From: Archivesica marissinica
Lineage: Eukaryota > Mollusca > Bivalvia > Venerida > Vesicomyidae
Direction: 5' to 3'
Assembly (NCBI GenBank): GCA_014843695.1
Contig: CM026390.1
Span: 58,150,543-58,214,542 of the forward strand
Length of the DNA: 64,000 nt
The notes below the pieces were generated by a model. It was given only the letters and a program-made list of their open reading frames with translations. It made no database searches and was not told where the DNA came from. The translations under genes and the position numbers were made by a program. Shown one piece after another: positions 38,001-51,400 of the stretch (positions are counted from its first letter, which is position 1; the number at the start of each line of letters is the position of its first letter).

Positions 38001-40578
38001 ACCTTGATATATTAGAATTTACATACACATTGATATCTAACAATTTACATACACATTGATATATTAGAATTTACATTGCTATATAACAATTTACATACAC
38101 ATTGATATCTAACAATTTACATACACATTGATATCTAACAATTTACATACACATTGATATATAACAATTTACATACACACTGCTATATGACAATGTACAT
38201 ACACATTGATATATTAGAATTTACATACACATTGATATATAACATTTTACATACACATTGATATACAACAATATACATACACATTGATATCTAACAATTT
38301 ACATACACATTGATATATTAGAATTTACATACACATTGATATATATAACATTTTACATACACATTGATATATTAGAATTTACATACACATTACTATATAA
38401 CAATTTCTCTCACATTGATGTGCAACATTTTACATACACATTGATATACAACATTTTACATACACATTGATATACAACAATTTACATACACATTGATATA
38501 CACCAATTTACAAACACATTGATATACACCAATTTACATACACATTGATATACAACAATTTACATACACATTGATATACACCAATTTACATACACATTGA
38601 TATACACCAATTTACATACACATTGATATACACCAATTTACATACACATTGATATACACCAATTTACATACACATTGATATACAACAATTTACATACACA
38701 TTGATATACAACAATTTACATACACATTGATATACACCAATTTACATACACATTGATATACAACAATTTACATACACATTCGGGTACAACAATTTACATG
38801 CACATCGATAAATAATAATTTACTTACACATTGATAGACAACAATTTCCCAGTATGTCTGCCTGTCTGTGATCACTCGGCTAATATAGCCAGACAAAAAC
38901 CTATTTCGAAACAATACTGAGATGAAACCATGTGTTGGAAGTGTGTAATATTCATGTACTATAGGTAGTAGATTGATTGTATTGGCCATGTTCTGTACCT
39001 ATCTTCGGCATCTAAATGCATGGCCTTTTTGCCAATACTTTCAGATATATATTGAACGGCAGATTTCTCTTAATCGGCTACTAATTGAATCGCGTTAGTC
39101 GCACACCGCAGGTTATCTATAGTACATTTGAACTAGTTACAAACGCACGAAGCATCAATTTTATATCCTATGTTTCAAATATTTTGATGAATTATCAGTG
39201 TTGGTGTGTACATATAGGTCCTCCTCTCCTTATATATATATGTATGGCTCAATGAGATATGTGTGTTCAGTGAATCTTGTTGTGTATATGTTCAGGTGTA
39301 CAATCACTTCTCTGATGAAATGGTAGAGACGAAATTTGCTGCTGGCAAGCCTGTGCATGCCTATACCTTTCTCAAACCAAGTGACTTTTTCTACAGGAAT
39401 GAGGACACCGATTTGGTAGGTAGATTCATCGTTTTCATTACCATCCTCCTCACACTCCTCATATTCATCCTCCTCACCCTCCTCATCATCACCGTCATCA
39501 TCATTATCGTCATCATTATCATCATCATCATCATCATTATCATCATCATCATCATCGTCACCATCATCATCATTATCATCACCATCTTCCTTACAACCAT
39601 CACCATCATCATTAATTGGCAGTTTCAAATTGGTCCTGACCTAGCTCCTAAAGCGTGCATTCCATCGAAGGCGTAGGATATGGCAATATAGGGCATGCTT
39701 TTCTAGCAGGGGACTCGCTCCTGGGGAGATGGGCGATTATGACATTGCAGCGCTGTGGACCTCCGCCATCTCTGCGGAGAGAATTGGGTCACGACGATGT
39801 CTACGAGAGTCCAGCATAGATGCTTCAATGTAAGATTCGTTTCTTTTAGATGGAGTACGGCCACCATTCGGTATGTGGTTTATAGAGCACCTACTATACG
39901 ATAGAAATAACAGCTGGATGTATCACAATGGGGCGGAAGTAGATGCCGCATCCTTATATCAATTCGCAGTATCACCTACCGTCATTAGGACAAACAGATA
40001 CTAAACAGTATTTGTCCATTCAACATGACATGACTATAACCGACGATTCCTAGTACGACAACTGATCGTCATAGATTAGATTATACAAATTTATTTTAGC
40101 TAGATTGCGAAACAAGTTATTACAACGCTAGATTTATCGCTCTAGTGACCTCATTCATGATGGAATCCATCGCCATGACAGTGAGAGAAGATGCAATATG
40201 GAATATTAATGTCTTGCGTACACAATCAACTACAACTGGGCGTGAACTCCGGCCCTACGCTCTTGGAGTGCGCTATCACTGCGCTATATAGATCTCGACT
40301 TCCAATGTTATACTCTACGTTGGGGAGGGTAAATAAATGTACAAATCATCTTATTAATAGGCATGTCATCTTATTAATAGGCATGAATTGTATATATTAT
40401 ATATGTTTGATGAAGAGCACATTTGTAGTTTTGTATTTATTAACTAGTTATATTCATATTAAACGTGCTAAGCATGTCATACACACATATTGTAGAAACA
40501 ACATTGTGACTGCTAGCTACCGGAATCAACAATACGTCTATAGCACTTATTATAGCAACAGCAGTAATACCTGTATAT

Positions 40579-40613
<35 letters not shown>

Positions 40614-43600
40614 AGTTTATTGCGTAAAACATCTATAAGATGCTTACAGCAAATACAATAGTTACACAGCGTAGTATATAATATATAATATATTGTGAGT
40701 ATCACAAAGGTGAAGGTCAATGCATCTGAGTTTTGCGTCTTTATCCCCAACGTGGATCGGCACGAGTTTTGTGTATTTATCCCCAACGTGGATCGGCACG
40801 AGTTTTGCGTATTTATCCACAACGTGGATCGGCACGAGTTTTGCGTATTTATCCACAACGTGGATCGGCACGAGTTTTGCGTATTTAACCCCAACGTGGA
40901 TCGGCACGAGTTTTGTGTATTTATCCCCAACGTGGATCGGCACGAGTTTTGCGTATTTATCCCCAACGTGGATCGGCACAAGTTTTGCGTATTTATCCAC
41001 AACGTGGATCGGCACGAGTTTTGCGTATTTAACCCCAACGTGGATCGGCATGAGATTTACGTATTTAACCCCAACGTGGATCAGCACGAGTTTTGCGTAT
41101 TTATCCACAACGTGGATCGGCACGAGTTTTGCGTATTTAACCCCAACGTGGATCGGCATGAGATTTACGTATTTAACCCCAACGTGGATCGGCACGAGTT
41201 TTGCGTATTTATCCACAACGTGGATCGGCATGAGATTTGTTGGATCGTGGTCAAACGTCTTATTTTAGTGTCACGGAGTCTCAACTGTAACAAACAACAT
41301 TATATTATGAATATATTATAGATATAACTAATAGATGACATGTTATTACCATCCCACATCCTGCCGACACCGTTTGTATTTATCTAGGTACTATATGGTC
41401 AATCGATCGCTGTGTGTGGTTTTACGTTTATTTATCGTCGCTACCGGTTGCCCATATGAGCGACGCCTCCTGAAGAAATTAGTTATTTTAGATTTTGGAG
41501 GATAGTACATGATACAGACAGAGACCCATTCCAGAATCTCCTCTGGTTCTTTTACGTGCACGGTGTAAAGCACCGTCACGAGATCTCGGTTTAACGTCCC
41601 ATCTGAAAGACTGTTAATTTTATTAGGGTCAGACGGGGGATCGAACCTGCGATCCCTGGATTACCAGTCCAGCGTGTTACCACTGGACTACATATCCGTC
41701 TGTATCGATCGCTGTTTCCCATAAAGAGTGTTTATATATAGACAAGAAACACAGAACATAATTAATTCAATCAGTTCACTGAATCAGGATAAATTGCTTT
41801 TGAAAATTGAATATTTCATTTATTTCACACATTAGTAATAGCGTACGTGAACACAGACAATATCAAACATTGCACTTCGCGCATCACTATTTGGCAGTTA
41901 ATTTGGCAGCCAAAGAATTCGTTGATGATATTATATGTTGAGATACGTTTCTGTTAAGGTATACACTGACTATTATAACACAGTATCTGTCCAGATTTAT
42001 GTGAAGTTCAACATGGTAGACTGTTATACTCTGGACCGATTACTTGGAACTGTATATCATTGGAAATAAAAACTTCAAGTTTTTACGTTGTTTAAATCGA
42101 ATTGATTAAAATGCTTGAATGTCTAGCATTAGTTTAAACATTATCTATGTCAGTATTTTACATATAACATAATTAACATTTTACATATAAATTAACAGCA
42201 ATAGACTGAAAGGATTAGAACGACCGAAAACTTAAACAGTTCTTCTCCCTAACAATTGGTTGTTAACTAGTTATATAACAGGCCGGAGCATAATATATTT
42301 AACACTGAAAAAATACGTGAATCCTAATCACGATATATGCTAAACAAGTTCTAATGTTTACGATACACTATTATTTTAAATTTAAGTGTATTTAACGTCG
42401 CTACCGGTTTCCCATTTGAGCGACGGGCAGTTTACCTAACAACACCTTTCCTGGGCAGGCTCCAGCGGTTAACTAGTACTTGGTGCACCAACCTCCGTAA
42501 GAAACTGCCAACTTTTTCATATAAATGAGACACGGTCTGAGCGGGGCTCGAACCCGTGACCATCAGAGATGATATGTTACAGTGGTATACAAGCCCTTAA
42601 CCACTCGACCACGAAGGCGGATTGATACACTATTGATAATATTAATGTGTAAATATTTGAGGCTGTTAACAAGAAAATGGTTAACACCTAAATGCATATT
42701 TAAAGTAATTATGTGAGATGGTACGATGGTCGCCAGATCCGACGGGTGGGTTTTCTGCGGGTACTCCGCTTTCCTCCCACACGAATGACCTCATATACGC
42801 TTTCATCCGAGCCAACGAGAGTGATTAATATAAGTTGTTAAAACTTGCTTCGCAATCGTTGTAAAATAAATAAAGAATAAGAATAAAATAAAAAGTTCCA
42901 AGAACATAACATATCCAATCTGAGCACGAAAAGAAGAAGAGATTAATATAAAGATTAGTTAGTTGAATAAATAAATAATCCGGTTGATCTGACAACGACG
43001 ACAGTATCTGAATTGAAATCCTCATATAAACATTTCTAACATTACACACTTTATGTAGATGTGTTCTTACGCTTATTAGTTGTAATACCACATGCTTTTT
43101 TTAATTTCAGTTGTATGTCATGTGTGTATAAATATGTTTTATGTTTAAGAGGGCCCCATGGAAGATTAGCCTTGCTAAATGGGTTACCCTCTCTAAATAA
43201 AGAATATATTTACTTACTTACTTACATGTGTACTATATTATTAACTACATGTTGCTGTAACGTGCATTAACTCTTTCAGCGCCGAATAAATTCAGAGCAT
43301 GTGCAAACAACATAGATCCAGATCAGCCGCGGCGTAACGCCGCGTCTGATCAGGATCTGTGTTGTTTGCTATTCGGGTAGGTGCTTCAGCTCCACTGTCT
43401 GAAGAGCACTCAGCATACAATCTGATCAGACGGCGCGGCGCGTTCTGTTCTGTCTCATTAGGTTCTATGTTTTTTGCAAAGTCGCTTTTATGCGACATTG
43501 GCGATGAAAGAGTTAATGATTGAGAATTCAGAGATTAAATGTTCTCTGTCTAGTGAGGTATACGTTTTTATACTGTATTACATTAAAATTAAAATAGTAT

Positions 43601-46600
43601 CATTGGTTTATTCTTTGTATATGCACGTGGCATTGTCTGTAGCCTCAGCGGTGTAATGCAATACAGTGTTCACCTTGAAACCGAGTGATTGTCAGTTCGA
43701 GCCCCGCAAGAACTGTGGTGGTGATGTCGAACCCCGTCAGAACTGTGGTGGCGATGTCGAGCCCTCTCCCAGAACTGTTGTGGCAATGTCGAGCCCCCTC
43801 CCAGAACTGTTGTGGCGATGTCCTTAGACAGAACACTTAAATCCCATATACATCTTCTATCTCCCGCATGTCGATGGATTCCATTAGGAATGAGTTCTCT
43901 AGAGTGATTGATCTAATGTTATAAACACTTGTTTCACAATAGAGCTGTACTACACATCTGCTATTATTTAATGTTCACGTTCTGTGCAGTATACAGAGCC
44001 ATCCCTTGTGGAAGCGCTGTGGTAGCGCGTTCGCTTCAGGTGCAAACGATCCGGAGTTCAAGCCCCGCTGGAGCCGTTAAGCGTGTGCCCTTAGGCAAGG
44101 CATTTAAGTCCACGTTGCCTCTTTCCTCTCCTCGTGACGATGTATTCCATCAGCTATGAGGTCTTGAGAGCGATTAATATCATTTGTAAGAACTTGTTTA
44201 GCAATCGAGCTCAAATAAATTTGTATCAGCTAAGCTATCTCTTAAGTAAATGTGAACAATGTTGTGTATAGTGAAGGAAGTGATTGAAGTCTATAATTGC
44301 ATACGATTATTAATAGATAGTATTTCTCTGTGACCTATGGATCGCCACTGAGTATTTCTCTGTGACCTATGGATCGCCAATGTCTCTATTACTATTGTAT
44401 TTACAGATACTGAAGGCTTACAAGACGTATATGGGAGATTTCATCGCCTATATAATGGGGATCAATGGGACGGTGGTAAGAGACCAACGATTCGTGTCCA
44501 TGGTGGATGATATATATCGCCTAAATGTATATATGAATAGGGTAGGTCGATGACTTTCAATATATGGTTCATATACTTGATAGGTTGTATCCACGGTGAT
44601 ATATACAAATCAAAGCTTCAATAAGTGTGTAGTATTAGCCGTATGCATGTGTGTGTACATTTTGGGACTAATATACTAGTAATGGCTACGGTGGTTGACT
44701 TCACGTCATTTGCCCCTCGCCACGGTAAGTTCGAATCCCACTGGTGGCGTCGAATTATTTCGTGTGAGGAAGCTATTCATCTGGCTTGCGGAAGGTCGGT
44801 GGTTCTACCAGGCAGGTTCATGCAATATTGCTCGGAGGGACACCCGGAGTCATCCTCCACCAATAACAACTTTAAACCCCTATACACAATACCTCAAAAG
44901 AGGTCGTTATTGAAACCATGTATACCTACTGTATAGAGAGGAACATCCGTGAGAGAACACAAATCGTTGCATTCCAGATGGCCGACTTGCTACTATAAAT
45001 AGTTTGCGCTTAGTTTGTGTTTTTAAATTAACAGTCTTTCAGATGGGACTTTAAATCGAGGTCTCGTGTCGGTGCTGTACACCGTGCACGTAAAAGAACC
45101 AGTGGAGACACTGGAATGTGTCTCTGTCTGTATCATTGCACTATCCTCCAACAATCTAAAATGACTAATCTCTGCAGGAGGCGTCGCTCATATGGGCAAC
45201 CTGTAGCGACGATAAATAAACGTAAAACTCACAAATGTGTTTGAACATTTTGCGTGACTAAACCGCTTCGCATATCTGTATGAAATGTGTCACAATTTTG
45301 TTTAATACTTCGTGTAATTTTTGGGCTATGAATTAATGTGCATTGAACGGATGTGTGTAGATAAGCAGTGTCATCATTGAGTCATGTGTCTACGTCCCTG
45401 CGAAGGGTTCGACATTAAAGGAAGATAGATAGTCACGTGTCGATTTTTCACTTTTTAACTTCTGGCAAAATGACATTATCAGAAACTCAATACGGCCCGA
45501 TTAATGGTCTCCGTGTTAATCTTGACTGTTTATTTGACTGACCAGGCAAAATATATCGACGCCTGTTTCGCTACAGGATATTATACTTAGATAGTTTATA
45601 ATAATAATAATAATAAAGACTGTATTTAACGAGAGAACTCATTTGAACAATTAAGTCCGTTATTGTTCAGCAGTTACACATAATTATCATCATGTGGAAT
45701 TCTAAGAATAGCCATAGGTGGCCGACTTGTTACTATAACTACCCCTGGTTCCTAAGGATACGTTCCATTTACAGATAATTGACCGATAATTGTCAGATGC
45801 CACATAGTGAATTATCCACCTGGTTAGGCAACCATACGATACGATTTAACTCTGTCACCGCCAATGTCGCATAAAAGCGACTTTGCAAAAAGCAGAGAAC
45901 CCGATCAGACAGAACAGAACATGCCATCTGATCAGGATGCATGATGATTGCTCTTCAGACAGTGGCGCTGAAGCACCTGTCCGAATAGCAAACAACATAT
46001 ATCCTGATCAGACGCGGCGCTACGCCGCGGCTGATCTGGATCTATGTTGTTTGCACATGCTCTGAATTTATTCGGCACTGAAAGAGTTACGGCAACTTAT
46101 ATAAAATATAATCATGCCGATATACAAGGGCAACAGTGGTAATAAATTCAATTTTAAGACACTATCATGAAACATCGATATTTCAGACATGGATGCAATG
46201 CAATACAATAGTCTGTGTTTATTGATTGCTTGTGGAATTATGAAATGCATCATGGTACTTTAGAGCATTGAGTTCTCCATATAGACTGACCTACACGAAT
46301 AGTATGCCCGATTAGTGCAGTGGTTAGCACGCTAGCTTCTCACAAATCGGCAACCCGGACTCGATTCTGGGAAGTATGTGAGATGTACGGTGGTCACCAG
46401 CTCGGACAGGTGGATTTTCTCTGGGTACTTCGGTTTCCTCCCACACATAAGACCAAATATTCGCAATCATCCACGCCAAAGAGAATGATTAATAATAACA
46501 TTATTATTAACAATAATGAGAGTGATTAATTAATATAAATTGTTAAAGCTTGTTTCGCAATCGTTGCGGAATAAATATAGTTTATTGAGCTACTTCTTTT

Positions 46601-48409
46601 TAAACGATTGTGTTTAATATTTCACTGTGAAACAAACAATTCATAGCATAGCATAACATGTATGTGTTGTCATCAATTGTCAACCTTTGTATTCATCCAT
46701 CCGGTTTGTATTTCTCATCTTGATGAACATCTGCTCAACGTTGCATCTACAACGGATCGCATCTCCAAAGACTTGCATCTCCAAAGACTTGCATTTGCAA
46801 TGGCTTACATTCCCAACGGCTTACACTTTCAACTGCTTGCATTCCCAACGGCTTGCACTTCTAACTGATTGCATCCCTAATGGCATGTATTTCCAACGGC
46901 TTGTACTTCCAACGGCGTGCATTTCTAACGGATCGTATATCCAATAGCATGCATTCCCAACGGATTGTACTTCCAACGGATTGCATTCCCAACGGATTGC
47001 ATTCCCAACGGATTGTACTTCCAACGGATTGCATTCCCAACGGATTGCATTCCCAACGGATTGCATTCCCAACGGATTGCATTCCCAACGGATTGTACTT
47101 CCAACGGATTGCATTCCCAACGGATTGTACTTCCAACGGATTGCATTCCCAACGGATTGTACTATCAACGGATTGCATTCCCAACGGATTGTACTTCCAA
47201 CGGATTGCATTCCCAACGGATTGCATTCCCAACAGATTGCATTCCCAACGGATTGTACTATCAACGGATTGCATTCCCAACGGATTGTACTTCCAACGGA
47301 TTGCATTCCCAACGGATTGCATTACCAACGGATTGTACTTCCAACGGATTGCATTCCCAACGGATTGTACTTCCAACGGATTGCATTCCCAACGGATTGC
47401 ATTCCCAACGGCTTGTACTTCCAACGGATTGCATTCCCAACGGCTTGTACTTCCAACGGATTGCATTCCCAACGGATTGTACTTCCAACGGATTGCATTC
47501 CCAACGGATTGCATTCCCAACGGATTGTACTTCCAACGGATTGCATTCCCAACGGATTGTACTTCCAACGGATTGCATTCCCAACGGATTGCATTCCCAA
47601 CGGCTTGTACTTCTAACGGATTGCATTCCCAACGGATTGCATTCCCAACGGCTTGTACTTCCAACGGATTGCATTCCCAACGGATTGCATTTCCAACGGC
47701 TTGCACTTCCACTTTCAACGGCGTGCACGGATTGTATCCCTAATGGCATGCAATCCCAACGGCTTGCACTTCTAACGGATTGCATCCCTAATGGCTATTG
47801 GCGACCACCGTACCATCTCACATACTTCCCGGTCCGAGGATTGAACCCGGGTTGCATTGGTGATACGCTAGCGCGCTAACCACTGCGCTAATCGGACAGC
47901 CCAGTAGTAGTAGCATGCTTGGAACCATTGGAGCACTTCTTAATTGTTCGATCGTTTCATTTAAATGGAAGAAGCAATGTCAACATTGAATCTGGTCACG
48001 AAAGGAGACTATATGCTGCTATTGTAAAAACATTCATAGCTCAGCCGCTCTATCCGCATAACAGCAGGATCATGCTGTGTACCATTGTCATTGATTGACT
48101 ATTTAATTGTTCGTTCGTTTCATTTAAATGGAAGAATCACTGTCAATTGTGTGGCTGGTTCACGAAACAAGATATTACCGGAAACAGGAAATATAATGAC
48201 ACTATTTGAAGACATTCCGTCTATTAACATAATTACCTGTCAAACAACATATGTTTTATTAGATGTTTATATTTGTTAGAGAAGATATTACAGAATTAAT
48301 CGCATTCTGGCTCGTCAGGTCTCCAGGATGTGCTTGATTGTCGTAATATTGTGTTATTTCCAGGATTCAGCTTCCTAACATTTATAAATGTAGAATTTCA
48401 CCCAAAAAT

Positions 48410-48440
<31 letters not shown>

Positions 48441-51400
48441 AACGCACGCATATACAATAACAGTACAGTTTTAGAGTTAAAGTCGTACAACAGCTACGGT
48501 CATATTTCTATTATTAATGAAGAAAGACCCCGGGTACCCCTATGAGCAGTATTTTTTCAGGCATGCCCGGATAGAACCATCGACCTTCCACACGCCATCT
48601 GGATAGCTTCCTAACATGAAATAATTCGACATCCACGATGGGAGTCGAACCTATAGAGGCGAGTGTCCCATAATTAAACATGTCTATAGAGGCGAGGGTC
48701 CCAGAGTTAAACATGTCTATAGAGGCGAGGGTCCCAGAGTTAAACATGTCTATAGAGGCGAGGGTCCCATAGTTAAACATGTCTATAGAGGCGAGGGTCC
48801 CAGAGTTAAACATGTCTATAGAGGCGAGGGTCCCAGAGTTAAACATGTCTATAGAGGCGAGGGTCCCAGAGTTAAACATGTCTATAGAGGCGAGGGTCCC
48901 AGAGTTAAACATGTCTATAGAGGCGAGGGTCCCAGAGTTAAACATGTCTATAGAGGCGAGGGTCCCAGAGTTAAACATGTCTATAGAGGCGAGGGTCCCA
49001 GAGTTAAACATGTCACTAGAAGGCAGTTGATTAGAATAATGTGACACTAGAAGGCAGTTGATTAGAATAATGTGACACTAGAAGGCAGTTGATTAGAATA
49101 ATGTGACACTAGAAGGCAGTTGATTAGAATAATGTGACACTAGAAGGCAGTTGATTAGAATAATGTGACACTAGAAGGCAGTTGATTAGAATAATGTGAC
49201 ACTAGAAGTCATTTGATTAGAATAATGTGACACTAGAAGGCAGTTGATTAGAATAATGTGACACTAGAAGTCATTTGATTAGAATAATGTGACACTAGAA
49301 GGCAGTTGATTAGAATAATGTGACACTAGAAGGCAGTTGATTAGAATAATGTGACACTAGAAGGCAGTTGATTAGAATAATGTGACACTAGAAGGCAGTT
49401 GATTAGAATAGTGTGACACTAGAAGGCAGTTGATTAGAATAGTGTGACACTAGAAGGCAGTTGATTAGAATAATGTGACACTAGAAGTCATTTGATTAGA
49501 ATAATGTGACACTAGAAGGCAGTTGATTAGAATAGTGTGACACCAGAAGGCAGTTGATTAGAATAGTGTGACACTAGAAGGCAGTTGATTAGAATAATGT
49601 GACACTAGAAGGCAGTTGATTAGAATAATGTGACACTAGAAGGCAGTTGATTAGAATAGTGTGACACTAGAAGGCAGTTGATTAGAATAGTGTGACACTA
49701 GAAGGCAGTTGATTAGAATAATGTGACACTAGAAGGCAGTTGATTAGAATAATGTGACACTAGAAGGCAGTTGATTAGAATAATGTGACACTAGAAGGCA
49801 GTTGATTAGAATAGTGTGACACTAGAAGGCAGTTGATTAGAATAATGTGACACTAGAAGGCAGTTGATTAGAATAATGTGACACTAGAAGGCAGTTGATT
49901 AGAATAATGTGACACTAGAAGGCAGTTGATTAGAATAGTGTGACACTAGAAGGCAGTTGATTAGAATAATGTGACACTAGAAGGCAGTTGATTAGAATAA
50001 TGTGACACTAGAAGGCAGTTGATTAGAATAATGTGACACTAGAAGGCAGTTGATTAGAATAGTGTGACACTAGAAGGCAGTTGATTAGAATAATGTGACA
50101 CTAGAAGGCAGTTGATTAGAATAATGTGACACTAGAAGGCAGTTGATTAGAATAATGTGACACTAGAAGGCAGTTGATTAGAATAGTGTGACACTAGAAG
50201 GCAGTTGATTAGAATAATGTGACACTAGAAGGCAGTTGATTAGAATAATGTGACACTAGAAGGTAGTTGATTAGACTAATATGACACTAGAAGGCAGTTG
50301 ATTAGAATAATGTGACACTAGAAGACGGTTGATTAGAATAATGTGACACTAGAAGGCAGTTGATTAGTCTAATGTGACACTAGAAGGCATTTGATTAATC
50401 TAATGTGACACTAGAAAGCAGTTGATTAGAATAATGTGACACTAGAAGGCAGTTGATTAGTCTAATGTGACACTAGAAGGCAGTTGATTAGTCTAATGTG
50501 ACACTAGAAGGCAGTTGATTAGGATAATGTGACACTAGAAGGCAGTTGCTTAGTCTAATGTGACACTAGAAGGCAGTTGATTAGAATAGTGTGACACTAG
50601 AATGCAGTTGATTAGAATAATGTGACACTAGAAGGCAGTTGATTAGAATAATGTGACACTAGAAGGCAGTTGATTAGAATAGTGTGACACTAGAAGGCAG
50701 TTGATTAGAATAGTGTGACACTAGAAGGCAGTTGATTATAATACTGTGACACTAGAAGGCATTTGATTAATCTAATGTGACACTAGAATGCAGTTGATTT
50801 GCTTAATGTGAAACCAGGAAGGACAACATCCTGGCTGGTTATTGTCAGTACGTTAATGTTTGTTTTACCCATTTAATTGAACTGTCGGATTACATGTACG
50901 CTTGTCCACACCGTGTATAAACGATTCATGTCAATTCATCTCTATTCACTTTAATTAACGCGTGTACATAGTAGTCGGTATCAGGCGTTTAATATTCTAA
51001 ATAATATATTACTTAATAACTGGTAACATTAATCGGGTCCCCTGTTACTGTTCCCTCTACTAAATGTCCATTAGAATCACTCGAACACTGAAGGAATCTA
51101 AACGGGGGGAAAGGTTTCTGCAAAACAATTAAAACTAATGTTGTCATACTCGGTGATATTAGATGACTTTTGACAAGTTAGTGCATGGAATGTGATAGGA
51201 ACGTGGGTGCAATGCGTTGTATGTATTCGATCACGTGTCTTCCAGTTCCATGTATTAGACTACGTTTGAATGCTCATTCTTTTCCAGTTCCCTTTCCAAA
51301 TAGTTTCCCTAAGCTAATTTTATGTCTTAACTAATTTGATTTCCTTGTAATGTACCATACTTAACGTTTATTTTCTATCATTTCCGCCTTCTCAACGACA

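Noticed and set aside
39263..39676. 137-codon ORF through M13 exon e with a poly-Ile tail
   Set aside because: Only 39296-39415 is exon; the remainder is intron read into the ATC microsatellite.
40695..41321. ORFs of about 200 codons on both strands
   Set aside because: Generated by the 36-bp array at 40733-41240; no independent evidence of coding.
46821..47879. ORFs of up to 304 codons in all six frames
   Set aside because: A 16-bp unit free of stop codons in the 48-bp coding period explains them all.
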